This document shows positions 7,731-17,529 of a stretch of 64,000 bases of DNA, in pieces. This DNA is from Pedobacter jeongneungensis (GTDB lineage Bacteria > Bacteroidota > Bacteroidia > Sphingobacteriales > Sphingobacteriaceae): assembly GCF_000633455.1 (NCBI RefSeq), contig NZ_AYMG01000012.1, positions 180,391 to 244,390 of the forward strand, written 5' to 3'. The stretch's first letter is position 1. Each line of letters starts with the position of its first letter. The notes beneath the pieces are model-generated. The model made no database searches and had not been told where the DNA came from. It saw nothing but the letters and a program-made list of their open reading frames with translations. The position numbers and the translations under genes are program-made.

Positions 7731-9308
7731 ATGAAATATATTTTCAAAACCTTATTTTTTGTACTTGCTTTAACTACTTGCTTAACCGCCAACGCCCAAT
7801 CTTACTATAACGTAATCAAATATGGCGCAAAAAACGACAGCAGTAAACTGGCCACAACTGCCATCAAAAATGCAATAGAAGCAGCATCAAAAGCGGGTGG
7901 CGGTACCGTTTATTTTCCAGCCGGAAAATATTTGACCGGGGCAATTCATTTAAAAAGCAACATTACCATCTTAATTGATGCTGGTGCCGAATTGCACTTC
8001 AGCGATAATTTTGACGATTACATGCCCATGGTTAAAAGCCGCTATGAGGGCGTAGACGTAACCAGTTTTTCACCGTTATTTTATGCCTATAAGGTAGAAA
8101 ATATTTCGATTATTGGCCGGGGAATTATCGATGGCCATGGTAAAAAGTGGTGGGATTTTGTAGAAGGTTATAAAGATGGTCAACCACGATCAAAATGGCA
8201 AACCACTTTTGATGGCTTAAATAAAGATATTATTCTTCCTGACGACCCCAGGCAGATGAAAAGAGGTTTTCTCCGTCCGCCGTTTATACAGCCTATGTTT
8301 TGCAAAAATGTATTGATTGATGGAATTACCATCCGCAATTCACCCTTCTGGACGATCAATCCTGAGTTTTGTGAAAATGTTAAGGTTCATGCGGTTACCA
8401 TCAACAATCCCCATTCACCAAATACCGATGGTATCAATCCTGAATCTTGTAAAAATGTGCACATTTCAGATTGCCACATCAGCGTGGGTGACGATTGCAT
8501 TACCATTAAATCAGGTAAAGATGCACCCGGACGAAAAATGGCCATTCCGGCAGAAAACTACGTAATTACAAATTGTACGATGTTATCAGGTCACGGTGGC
8601 GTGGTTATTGGTAGCGAAATGTCGGGCGATGTGCGAAAAATAGCCATTTCGAATTGCGTTTTCGACGGAACAGATAGGGGGATCCGCATTAAAACTGCAC
8701 GAGGCAGAGGCGGAGTGGTTGAAGAGATCAGGGTAAGCAATATTATCATGAAAAACACTAAAGATCAGGCCATTGTATTGGATATGCAGTATGCAAAAAC
8801 AAATGTAGAACCTGTTTCAGCGCGGACGCCTATTTTTAGAAATATACATTTCAGCAATATTACCGGTCAGGTTAACCAGGCAGGCTATTTAAATGGTTTG
8901 GAAGAAATGCCTATCGATAATATTACGTTCAATGATATTAACATGGAAGCCAAAACTGGTTTTTATATTCAAAATTCTAGTAATATTGAGTTTCATAATG
9001 TAACCGTAAATACAGAATTGGGTCCATCTTTAAAAGCTTCTAAAGTGAATAATTTGATTGTTGATGGATTGAAAAGCAATGAGCCACTAGCAAATTCAGC
9101 AGTAATTGATCTTACAAACGTATCCGATCTGTTTTTGTACAATGCTTTTCCTGTAAAAGAAACGGTTACTTATTTGAAATTAAGCGGCGCGGAAACCAAA
9201 AACATATACCTTGGGAATAATAATTTCAGAAGGGTTAAAGAAGCCGTTAAAAAGGAAAAAGAAGTAAAAGCAACCGTCCAAATTATTTCGGGCGATAAAG
9301 GACAATAA
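7731..9308 (+). CDS. GH28 polygalacturonase family, secreted
   Basis: A 525-residue right-handed beta-helix enzyme with a signal peptide (LFFVLALTTCLTANAQS). The four GH28 motifs are intact: NTDG with Asp233, GDDC with Asp254/Asp255, GHG with His288, and RIKT with Arg319/Lys321. The N-terminal YGAKNDSSKLATTAIKNAI segment is the usual pectate-lyase-3-like opening. The family hydrolyses alpha-1,4-galacturonan, xylogalacturonan or rhamnogalacturonan; endo or exo action cannot be decided here. A long basic and acidic C-terminal tail after residue 505 lies outside the barrel. The next gene starts two bases after the stop, so the two form a transcription unit. Confidence 0.93.
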   Translation: MKYIFKTLFFVLALTTCLTANAQSYYNVIKYGAKNDSSKLATTAIKNAIEAASKAGGGTVYFPAGKYLTGAIHLKSNITILIDAGAELHFSDNFDDYMPMVKSRYEGVDVTSFSPLFYAYKVENISIIGRGIIDGHGKKWWDFVEGYKDGQPRSKWQTTFDGLNKDIILPDDPRQMKRGFLRPPFIQPMFCKNVLIDGITIRNSPFWTINPEFCENVKVHAVTINNPHSPNTDGINPESCKNVHISDCHISVGDDCITIKSGKDAPGRKMAIPAENYVITNCTMLSGHGGVVIGSEMSGDVRKIAISNCVFDGTDRGIRIKTARGRGGVVEEIRVSNIIMKNTKDQAIVLDMQYAKTNVEPVSARTPIFRNIHFSNITGQVNQAGYLNGLEEMPIDNITFNDINMEAKTGFYIQNSSNIEFHNVTVNTELGPSLKASKVNNLIVDGLKSNEPLANSAVIDLTNVSDLFLYNAFPVKETVTYLKLSGAETKNIYLGNNNFRRVKEAVKKEKEVKATVQIISGDKGQ

Positions 9309-9309
9309 C

Positions 9310-12126
9310 ATGAAGTGTAAACTTTTATTAGGCATTTTATTTTTGATATTGGTTGTGCATGCAGGCAGTTTTGCACAACAAAACAACCATACTTTATGGT
9401 ACACTAAAGCCGCAGAAAAATGGACAGATGCTTTACCCATCGGAAACGGCAGATTAGGCGCGATGATTTTCGCCGGAACGGCTGTAGATCATATCCAGTT
9501 TAATGAAGAAACCGTTTGGACGGGTCAACCTAGGGATTATAACCGAAAAGGTGCATATCAATATCTTCCCGAAATTAGAAAATTGCTTTTCGAGGGGAAG
9601 CAAAAAGAAACTGAAGCGTTGGCACAGGAGCAGTTTATGGGGTTGCAAAGCAGTCAGGGCGACCGAAAAGTTTGGGTAGCTGAAATGAAAGCTGGAAAAG
9701 GCATACAGGGAAACCCAGCCCTTGTTAATTTTGATGATAAACCCTGGAAAACGATAAAAGTACCTTCTTACGAGGGTTGGGAAGCGGTTGGATTAGCCAA
9801 TTTAGACGGTGCAGTTTGGTTTAGAACAACTTTTGATGTTCCCGAAAATTGGCTGGGAAAAGATCTGATATTAGATCTTAACCGCATCCGCGACCAGGAT
9901 TTTACTTATATCAATGGACAGCTAGTTGGCAATACCGATAACACGGAACCTAGAAAATACACGATACCCGCAAAATTGATCAAAAAGGGCAGAAATGTGA
10001 TCGCCATACAGGTGCTCAATTATTTTGATAAAGGCGGGTTGGCAGGTTATAAGGATACTTCAAAAAAAATCGGCATTTATCCTGTTGGAAGCAGTGTAGA
10101 GCAAGGCATTTCCCTGGTTAAAGAATGGAAGTATAAAATTCAGGATGAAGATCCACCTGCCGTTCCTCAATATCAGGGCAGTTATCAGCCTTTTGGAGAT
10201 CTGAACCTGTATTTCAAACAGACCAAATCTATTGTTACCAATTACAAAAGATCCTTAGATATCAGTACCGCAATTGCAAAAACAACCTATACTTTAAATG
10301 GCGTAAATTATCAGCGTGAGTATTTTGCGAGTCAGCCAAACCAGGCCATTATAATCCATTTAATGGCCGATAAAAAGGCATCCATCAGTTTTGATGCAGA
10401 ACTTTCCAGCGCTCACCGAAAATCATCTGTAAAAGCTTTAGGAAATGATGTAATTGCTTTAGCTATTCAGGTAAAAGATGGTGTGATTAAGGGAGAAAGC
10501 CGGTTAACAGCTTTAATTAAAAATGGTTCGGTAAAAGTGATTAATGGCAAAATTAGCATCAATCAGGCCGATGAAGTAACAATTTATTTAACTGGCGGAA
10601 CCAATTTTATCAATGCACAGGATGTTTCAGGGAACCCTGCAACGGCCAATGTTAAAGCACTCCATAGTTTAAAAGGTAAAGCGTACACCGAAATTAAACA
10701 GAACCACATTAAAGAATATCAAACTTATTATAACAACTTTAGCGTTGATTTTGGCACTTCGGAGAATGAAAATCTACCGACAGATGAAAGACTGGACAAA
10801 TTCGCAAGTGCTAATGATCCTGCATTTGCAGCATTATACATGCAATATGGACGGTATTTATTGATTTCGAGTTCAAGGCCGGGAACGCAACCTGCTAATC
10901 TTCAGGGTATTTGGAACGACCTGCTCACACCACCCTGGGGCAGCAAGTACACCACCAATATTAACCTCGAAATGAACTACTGGCCGACTGAAATCCTTAA
11001 TTTATCAGCCTTAAATGAGCCACTTTTTAGTAAAATAAAAGGATTATCAAAAACTGGTTCGGTAACAGCAAAAGAATATTACAATGCGCGTGGCTGGGTT
11101 TTACACCATAATACCGATTTGTGGAATGGTACAGCCCCGATTAATGCCTCTAATCATGGTATCTGGGTTAGTGGAGGTGGTTGGCTAAGTCAGCATTTAT
11201 GGGAACATTACCAATTTAGTAAAGACCGTAAATTCCTCGAAACCGAGGCTTATCCTTTGATGAAACAGGCTGCTTTGTTCTATGAAGATTTTTTAGTGAA
11301 AGACCCAAAAACAGGCTGGTTGATCAGTACACCGTCCAATTCTCCGGAAAATGGTGGTTTAGTAGCCGGTCCGACGATGGATCACCAGATTATCAGATCG
11401 TTATTCAGAAATTGTATAACTGCTGCTGAGGTATTAAATGTGGATGAAGATTTTAGGAAATCCCTTAAGGAGAAGGTAAAACAAATCGCGCCAAATCAGA
11501 TCGGCAAATATGGACAGCTACAAGAGTGGCTGGAAGATAAGGATGATACGACCAATAAACACCGTCATGTTTCTCATTTATGGGGTGTTTATCCTGGAAA
11601 TGACATTACCTGGGATAACAACGAAAAAATGATGCAGGCCGCTAAACAGTCCTTATTGTACCGCGGTGATGATGCTACTGGCTGGAGTTTAGCCTGGAAG
11701 ATTAATTTCTGGGCCAGATTTAAAGATGGTGATCATGCCATGAAACTGGTTAAAATGTTAATGAAACCGGCTAATAATGGAGCTGGGTCTTATGTCAATC
11801 TCTTTGATGCACATCCGCCTTTCCAGATTGATGGAAACTTTGGCGGTGCAGCCGGAATTGCTGAAATGATTGTGCAGAGCCATCAAGGTTATCTGGATAT
11901 TTTACCGGCTTTGCCTACAGCTATTCCAAATGGTGAGATTAAAGGTTTACAGGCACGTGGTGGATTTGAACTGGATTTGACCTGGAAAAATGGCTTATTG
12001 ACCTCAATTACCATCAAATCTAAAACAGGGGGGAACTGTAAAATCCATTATAAAAACAACAATATAAGTCTTGAAACCAAAATTGGTGAAACTTATAAAT
12101 TGAATGGAGATCTGAAATTGCTATAA
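9310..12126 (+). CDS. GH95 alpha-L-fucosidase/alpha-L-galactosidase with inserted jelly-roll domain
   Basis: A 938-residue protein with a signal peptide ending near SFAQQ. The GH95 N-terminal sandwich begins at LWYTKAAEKWTDALPIGNGR. Asn550/Asn552 (TTNINLEMNYW), Glu680 (PSNSPENG) and Asp841 (IDGNFGG) match the catalytic Asn, Glu and Asp of the family. It is longer than usual because about 178 residues (113-290) are inserted between FMG and YQPFGDL. The insert contains AVWFRTTFDVPENW, FTYINGQLVGNTDN and KKGRNVIAIQVLNYFD, which resembles the beta-sandwich of sialate O-acetylesterases and GH2 enzymes. In pectin such enzymes remove L-fucose or L-galactose. The neighbouring fucose-type catabolic operon supports this. 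Confidence 0.92.
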   Translation: MKCKLLLGILFLILVVHAGSFAQQNNHTLWYTKAAEKWTDALPIGNGRLGAMIFAGTAVDHIQFNEETVWTGQPRDYNRKGAYQYLPEIRKLLFEGKQKETEALAQEQFMGLQSSQGDRKVWVAEMKAGKGIQGNPALVNFDDKPWKTIKVPSYEGWEAVGLANLDGAVWFRTTFDVPENWLGKDLILDLNRIRDQDFTYINGQLVGNTDNTEPRKYTIPAKLIKKGRNVIAIQVLNYFDKGGLAGYKDTSKKIGIYPVGSSVEQGISLVKEWKYKIQDEDPPAVPQYQGSYQPFGDLNLYFKQTKSIVTNYKRSLDISTAIAKTTYTLNGVNYQREYFASQPNQAIIIHLMADKKASISFDAELSSAHRKSSVKALGNDVIALAIQVKDGVIKGESRLTALIKNGSVKVINGKISINQADEVTIYLTGGTNFINAQDVSGNPATANVKALHSLKGKAYTEIKQNHIKEYQTYYNNFSVDFGTSENENLPTDERLDKFASANDPAFAALYMQYGRYLLISSSRPGTQPANLQGIWNDLLTPPWGSKYTTNINLEMNYWPTEILNLSALNEPLFSKIKGLSKTGSVTAKEYYNARGWVLHHNTDLWNGTAPINASNHGIWVSGGGWLSQHLWEHYQFSKDRKFLETEAYPLMKQAALFYEDFLVKDPKTGWLISTPSNSPENGGLVAGPTMDHQIIRSLFRNCITAAEVLNVDEDFRKSLKEKVKQIAPNQIGKYGQLQEWLEDKDDTTNKHRHVSHLWGVYPGNDITWDNNEKMMQAAKQSLLYRGDDATGWSLAWKINFWARFKDGDHAMKLVKMLMKPANNGAGSYVNLFDAHPPFQIDGNFGGAAGIAEMIVQSHQGYLDILPALPTAIPNGEIKGLQARGGFELDLTWKNGLLTSITIKSKTGGNCKIHYKNNNISLETKIGETYKLNGDLKLL

Positions 12127-12142
12127 AATATGAAGAATAAAA

Positions 12143-12304
12143 TCGTCATTGCGAGGAGGAACGACGAAGCAATCTCCTTTGCAAGAGACTTAGTTAAAGT
12201 TAATTCTTTAAAGTTTTTTTGCCCCACGCACCATGGTTCGTGTCTCCTAGAAGAAAAAAAAACGATGAATATACCGCGCCTTGGTCTGTGTCTCCACAGA
12301 CCAA
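12143..12304 (+). repeat. REP elements spanning the 5' end of the GH2 gene
   Basis: A REP-type half element (CGTCATTGCGAGGAGG..CGACGAAGCAATC) lies at 12144-12177, a decayed half hairpin (CCATGGTTCGTGTCTCC) at 12231-12247, and a perfect hairpin (TTGGTCTGTG, loop TCTC, CACAGACCAA) at 12281-12304. The last lies between the best ATG (12265) and the hydrophobic part of the GH2 signal peptide, so it is translated if that ATG is used. Confidence 0.75.
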
Positions 12305-15300
12305 CATTGAGATCAATCTTCTTCATAATATTGTTATTCACTTCTTTGCTTGAGATCAATTTTGTTCATGCACAAAGCTCAACCAGAAAAGATATCTCTC
12401 TAAACTCCAATTGGCTTACCATCGCTGATGAGAAAAACAAAAATGCTTTTGATGGTTTTCAGTCGGCTGGCTACAACACCTTAAACTGGAAAAATGTTAA
12501 TGTTCCACATAACTGCGACCAATACGAAGGTTACCAACGCAAACTTCATGGCAATAAACATGGTTATGCCTGGTATCGAAAAACATTCAAAACCAATGAA
12601 ATTAAACCCGGCAAAAGGTTCTTTTTATACTTTGAGGGCGTTGGTTCTTATGCCACGATCTGGTTAAACGGCAAAAAGGTGGGCTACCATGCAGGCGGGC
12701 GAACAACTTTTACTTTGGATGTTACTGCTGCCATTAAATTAAATAATCAGGAGAATATTTTAGCTGTCCGGGCCGATCACCCCGCGAATATCCAGGATTT
12801 ACCCTGGGTTGATGGTGGTTGCTCTACCGAACGCGGTTTTTCAGAAGGTTCGCAGCCCATGGGGATTTTCCGTCCGGTGCATTTAATTGTAACCAATGAT
12901 ATCCGTGTTGAACCATTTGGCATTCACATCTGGAACGACAATAAAATTTCAGAAAAAGCCGCAGTATTAAACCTGAGTACCAGCATTAAAAATTATACTT
13001 TAAAGTCAAAAAATATATCGATAATTAACCAATTGCTTGATGCAAGCGGAAAGCAGGTTAAAGAAATCAAAAAAACATTGATTGTTCCGCCAGGTAAAGA
13101 AATCCAGATCGATCAGCAAACCGACAAAATTGTCAATCCAAAACTTTGGTCTTTGGAAAATCCATATCTCTATACTTTACAAACTATCATCATCGAGAAT
13201 GGAAAAATTGTAGATGAACTGAAAACGCCTTATGGCATCCGCTGGATCAGCTGGCCATCCGATGGCTTTCGGATTGGCGATCAAGTCAATCAAAAACAGT
13301 TTCTATTAAACGGAAAACCTGTTTTTATTAACGGAATAGCAGAATATGAGCATTTAATCGGGCAGAGTCATGCTTTCAGTAACGAGCAGATCAGGTCGAG
13401 GGTGATGCAGGTTAAAGCAGCAGGTTTTAATGCCTTCCGCGATGCACATCAGCCACATCATTTATTGTATTCTGATTATTGGGACAAGGAAGGGATTTTA
13501 TGCTGGACACAAATGGCAGCACACATTTGGTACGATACGCCCGAATTCAGGAAGAATTTTAAAACGCTTTTAACGGACTGGGTAAAGGAAAGAAGGAACA
13601 GCCCTGCGGTAGTGTTATGGGGATTGGAAAACGAAAGTACCCTGCCCGAAGACTTCGCAAAAGAATGTACCGAGCTGATCAGAAAACTGGATCCAACAGC
13701 TTCTTCACAAAGAAAAGTAACCACCTGTAATGGCGGTAAAGGAACCGATTGGGACGTGCCGCAAAACTGGACAGGCACTTACGGCGGCAATCCTTTAACT
13801 TATGGCGAAGATTTGAAAAGACAGGTTTTAGTAGGCGAATATGGCGCCTGGAGAACAATAGATCTTCATAAACCTGACGCCAATGGAAAAGGATACACGG
13901 AGAACAAAATGACCGACCTGATGGAAACGAAAGTGCGACTGGCAGAATCGGTAAAAGATAAAACCGCTGGTCATTTTTTCTGGCTTTATAGCTCGCACGA
14001 TAATCCGGGAAGGGTACAGGGAGGCGAGGGTTTAAGAGATCTGGATCGGATTGGTCCTGTAAATTACAAAGGCATGTTTACCCCTTGGGAAGAACCAACA
14101 GATGTTTTTTACATGTTCAGGGCCAATTATGCACCAAAACAAACGGATCCTATGGTATACATCGTTTCGCATACCTGGCCAAACCGCTGGACAAAACCCG
14201 GCATTAAAGATAGTGTTGTGGTGTATTCTAACTGTGATGAAGTAGAACTTTTTAATGATGTAAACGGACAATCTTTAGGCAAGAAAAAACGTGGGGCAAT
14301 TGGTACACATTTTCAATGGAACAAGCCGGAAATTAATTACGATGTACTTTATGCGGTAGGTTATGTAAATGGAAAAGTCGTTGCAAAAGATCAAGTGGTT
14401 CTACAGAATTTACCTCAAAGTCCAAATTTTAACAGTTTAATTTCGGATAAGCAATTAACTGTGCCGGCGCAGGGTTATCACTATGTGTACCGCGTCAACT
14501 GTGGAGGAGGAGATTATAGGGATGCGGATGGCAACCAATGGTCCTCCGACCGGAATTTAACTTCGGCTGATCATTTTGGATCTACCTCATGGACGGCTAA
14601 TTTTCCGGGTGTGCCCGATTTTTTCGCCAGTCAACGCCGTACTTTTCAACCTATTAATGGCACCAAAGACTGGAAGCTTTTTCAAACCTTCAGATATGGT
14701 AGAGATCAGCTAAAATATCACTTCCCATTGCCTGATGGAGAATATTTAGTAGAACTTTATTTTATTGAGCCCTGGCTGGGAATAGGTGGTGGTTTTGATG
14801 CCAAAGCCATGCGTTTATTTGATGTGGCGTTTAATGGAAAAACGGTTATTAAAGATTTGGATATCTGGAAAGAAACCGGCAGCAATACATTATTAAAAAA
14901 AACAATCAAAACTTCAATCAAAGGTGGCTTTTTGGATATTAATTTCCCTGAGGTGAAAGTTGGTCAGGCGGTGATTTCAGGTATTGCCATAGCCAGTTTA
15001 AACCAAAATATTAAACCTGCACCAGCAAGCAATTCGCTTTTAACCAAGATCAAAAATGCCGAATTAAACAGCTGGCTGGATATTGGAGACGAGCAATTTA
15101 AAGGAGAAAAATCAGCATTTATCGATTTACCTTCAAATTTATATGGTTCAGAATGGTTAAAAGCTTCACGCGGACAAGAAAGTATCGAATTTACCGCGAC
15201 TGATAGTGTTGATGTCTTTGTTGCACTCAATAAAACCAGCAGTGTTCCGCAGGGATTTGAAAATACCAAAAGCACTTTGAGCAACAGCCGGGATGAAACG

Positions 15301-15804
15301 TTTGATGTTTATCGCAAAAGACTTATTCCCAACGAAAGAATCATTTTTGATAGTAGGGTGGCCAGTGTTTTTGTATTGCCCGTTACCCATTTACAACCCG
15401 CTTACGATTTAAAAACAACCACAAGCTATAAAGCGACTGATGGCATTTTAGCTGGGAAAGATATTACCAAAGCAGCATTGATGGACAAACAGCGCGTAAT
15501 TTTTAATGCTGCCAACCAGGGGAGCCTCACCTGGAATATTTCAGTTGGCGTTGCTGATACCTATTCCTTAACCATTAAATACCATAACCCGTCCAATCAG
15601 CTATTGAAAGCCAAACTGGAATTTTTATCAGCAGATGGAACCTTAATGAAAACAGAAATAGCAGAATTTGTCCCTACGAAAGAAGGGAAATGGAATTACC
15701 TGAACACGAATACGGGGAGCATGATTAATGCCGGAAGTTACAGCGTGCGCTTAACTGCCACAGAAACCAAAGGCCTGGCAATTGATGCTTTAGATGTTCA
15801 ATAA
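12265..15804 (+). CDS. GH2 family glycosidase (beta-galactosidase-like) with malectin and C-terminal sandwich domains
   Basis: A large secreted protein, about 1179 residues from the ATG at 12265. The frame is open from 12130, but that part is REP sequence. Domains in order: signal peptide (FFIILLFTSLLEINFVHAQ), GH2 sugar-binding domain (GYAWYRKTFKTNEI), Ig-like domain, and TIM barrel with acid/base Glu457 (WGLENES) and probable nucleophile Glu525 (VLVGEYGAW). Then come a linker Ig-like domain, a malectin-type domain from about 735 to 905 (VYRVNCGGGDYRDADGNQW), and a C-terminal beta-sandwich. It would remove terminal beta-linked galactose or a related sugar. The start is uncertain because the N-terminal 15 residues are hairpin-encoded. 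Confidence 0.88.
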   Translation: MNIPRLGLCLHRPTLRSIFFIILLFTSLLEINFVHAQSSTRKDISLNSNWLTIADEKNKNAFDGFQSAGYNTLNWKNVNVPHNCDQYEGYQRKLHGNKHGYAWYRKTFKTNEIKPGKRFFLYFEGVGSYATIWLNGKKVGYHAGGRTTFTLDVTAAIKLNNQENILAVRADHPANIQDLPWVDGGCSTERGFSEGSQPMGIFRPVHLIVTNDIRVEPFGIHIWNDNKISEKAAVLNLSTSIKNYTLKSKNISIINQLLDASGKQVKEIKKTLIVPPGKEIQIDQQTDKIVNPKLWSLENPYLYTLQTIIIENGKIVDELKTPYGIRWISWPSDGFRIGDQVNQKQFLLNGKPVFINGIAEYEHLIGQSHAFSNEQIRSRVMQVKAAGFNAFRDAHQPHHLLYSDYWDKEGILCWTQMAAHIWYDTPEFRKNFKTLLTDWVKERRNSPAVVLWGLENESTLPEDFAKECTELIRKLDPTASSQRKVTTCNGGKGTDWDVPQNWTGTYGGNPLTYGEDLKRQVLVGEYGAWRTIDLHKPDANGKGYTENKMTDLMETKVRLAESVKDKTAGHFFWLYSSHDNPGRVQGGEGLRDLDRIGPVNYKGMFTPWEEPTDVFYMFRANYAPKQTDPMVYIVSHTWPNRWTKPGIKDSVVVYSNCDEVELFNDVNGQSLGKKKRGAIGTHFQWNKPEINYDVLYAVGYVNGKVVAKDQVVLQNLPQSPNFNSLISDKQLTVPAQGYHYVYRVNCGGGDYRDADGNQWSSDRNLTSADHFGSTSWTANFPGVPDFFASQRRTFQPINGTKDWKLFQTFRYGRDQLKYHFPLPDGEYLVELYFIEPWLGIGGGFDAKAMRLFDVAFNGKTVIKDLDIWKETGSNTLLKKTIKTSIKGGFLDINFPEVKVGQAVISGIAIASLNQNIKPAPASNSLLTKIKNAELNSWLDIGDEQFKGEKSAFIDLPSNLYGSEWLKASRGQESIEFTATDSVDVFVALNKTSSVPQGFENTKSTLSNSRDETFDVYRKRLIPNERIIFDSRVASVFVLPVTHLQPAYDLKTTTSYKATDGILAGKDITKAALMDKQRVIFNAANQGSLTWNISVGVADTYSLTIKYHNPSNQLLKAKLEFLSADGTLMKTEIAEFVPTKEGKWNYLNTNTGSMINAGSYSVRLTATETKGLAIDALDVQ

Positions 15805-15902
15805 GATAAGATGGTATAATATGTGGCCAAAATCTTATATTAATGATGATATTTAGCGATGCATATTTGTTTTAACCAAATTAATAAACGAGCCAACAAG
15901 TA
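15805..15902 (+). promoter_or_regulatory. Operon-head region before SSS transporter, with shared motif
   Basis: The motif AAGATGGTATAATATGTGG at 15808-15826 closely matches AAGATGATACAATACCTGG before the PL1 pair (32212-32230), and more loosely AAGATCGTATAATAAATAG before SusC2 (26611-26629). TATTTG at 15864-15869 is followed directly by TTTTAACCAAAT (15870-15881), the leader box seen at other starts. This suggests a separate, regulated promoter for the transporter and lyase. Confidence 0.45.
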
Positions 15903-17471
15903 ATGAAAGGTCTTCCTGTATTCGATCTTGCGATCATCTTCATTTATCTTGTTGGGATGATATTAGTTGGGGTTTATTTTTCGCGAAAAAATAAAAACTC
16001 CGAGCAATTTACAAAAGCTTCGGGCCTGATTCCCGGATGGGCGATAGGTTTATCTATTTATGCAACATTTTTAAGCAGTAACACTTTTTTGGGCGTGCCT
16101 GGTAAATCATTCGGCGGCAACTGGAATGCATTTGTATTCAGTATTTCGATGCCATTAGCAGCATGGGCGGCTTCTAAATATTTTGTTCCATTTTACCGAA
16201 ATACCGGAGAAATATCTGCCTATACGCATTTGGAAAAACGTTTTGGAGCATGGGCAAGGGTATATGCAGTAGTTTGTTTTCTATTGACGCAGCTGGCCAG
16301 AATGGGGTCGATATTTTTTGGGATTGCCTTAAGCCTGCAGGCGCTCACTGGCTATTCCATGCAGATGATTATGATCGTAATGGGTATCTGTATCATTGTT
16401 TATACCGTTTTAGGAGGAATTGAAGCAGTAATATGGACAGAAGTCGTACAGGCCATCGTGAAAACCCTGGGCGCGCTGCTCATTTTGTACCTGATCATCA
16501 CGAACATGCCGGGAGGTATATCAAAGATTGTAGAAATTGGAAAATCTGCCGATAAATTTAGCCTGGGCAGTTTTAAATTCGATTTTGTCGGATCGTCGTT
16601 CTGGGTGGTTTTACTTTATGGTTTTTTCATCAACCTGAATAATTTTGGGATGGATCAGAATTACATTCAGCGCTACCATACGGCATCATCAAGTAAAGCC
16701 GCTTCGAAATCAATATGGCTATGTGTTTGGTTATACATCCCAGCCTCATTGCTATTTTTCATTATAGGATCTTGCTTGTTTGCTTACTATGAGGTTAATC
16801 CGGAATTGGTGCAGTCGATCAAACACCAGGTAGCTATTGAGCGCTTGCCTTTACATGCTTCGGCGGCAGAGGTCTTAAAGGTGCAGAATGCTTTGGTTCC
16901 ATCAGATTATGGCGATAAAATAATGCCTCATTTTATGGTCACCAAGATCCCGGTAGGTTTGGTTGGACTGATTGTTTCGGCCATTTTATCTGCGGCCATG
17001 AGTACCATCAGTTCTGGAATGAATGCTTCGGCAACCGTGTTTTCGGTTGATATTTACAAAAGATATTTCAAACCCGGCATTACCGAAAAACAGAATTTAT
17101 CACTGTTACATTTGGCTACGGTAGGATTTGGCTTGCTAGGCATGATTGCCGGAATTGCCATGATCGGTGTAAAAAGCATTTTAGATGTTTGGTGGGAGTT
17201 ATCAGGTATTTTTGCGGCCGGAATGCTGGGTTTATTCTTGCTCGGTATCATCAGCAGGCAAACCAAAAACCACGAAGCCATTACTGCAACCATTATCGGT
17301 ATTGCTGTAATTATATGGATGACATTTTCTTCACTTCTTCCTCCAGAATATGAAGTTTTTAGAAATCCTTTACATAAAAACATGATTATCGTAATCGGTA
17401 CTTTAACCATTTTTTTAACAGGACTTTTCCTGACAAAAATTAAAAATAAAAAGACAAAAACAGTCCACTAA
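15903..17471 (+). CDS. SSS-family sodium:sugar/sugar-acid symporter
   Basis: A 522-residue inner-membrane protein with about 13-14 hydrophobic segments and the sodium:solute symporter pattern (NTFLGVPGKSFGGNWNAF, FLLTQLARMGSIFFGIAL, SAILSAAMSTISSGMNASATV). There is no signal peptide, as expected. A DapA/NanA-family lyase follows 58 bp downstream, so the pair could import and cleave a keto-deoxy sugar acid, but the cargo cannot be read from sequence. A second, divergent SSS protein lies at 60012-61601. The region upstream has its own conserved motif. Confidence 0.9.
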   Translation: MKGLPVFDLAIIFIYLVGMILVGVYFSRKNKNSEQFTKASGLIPGWAIGLSIYATFLSSNTFLGVPGKSFGGNWNAFVFSISMPLAAWAASKYFVPFYRNTGEISAYTHLEKRFGAWARVYAVVCFLLTQLARMGSIFFGIALSLQALTGYSMQMIMIVMGICIIVYTVLGGIEAVIWTEVVQAIVKTLGALLILYLIITNMPGGISKIVEIGKSADKFSLGSFKFDFVGSSFWVVLLYGFFINLNNFGMDQNYIQRYHTASSSKAASKSIWLCVWLYIPASLLFFIIGSCLFAYYEVNPELVQSIKHQVAIERLPLHASAAEVLKVQNALVPSDYGDKIMPHFMVTKIPVGLVGLIVSAILSAAMSTISSGMNASATVFSVDIYKRYFKPGITEKQNLSLLHLATVGFGLLGMIAGIAMIGVKSILDVWWELSGIFAAGMLGLFLLGIISRQTKNHEAITATIIGIAVIIWMTFSSLLPPEYEVFRNPLHKNMIIVIGTLTIFLTGLFLTKIKNKKTKTVH

Positions 17472-17529
17472 GCTCATTCTGGCCTTATCCGGGACAAATA
17501 ATATAAAACATTTACCATATCAAACTATA

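Noticed and set aside
7556..7810. Open frame of 84 codons before GH28
   Set aside because: It is made of repeat palindromes and overlaps the GH28 signal peptide in another frame.
12130..12264. N-terminal extension of the GH2-malectin frame
   Set aside because: It translates REP sequence, and a signal peptide would be buried about 60 residues in.
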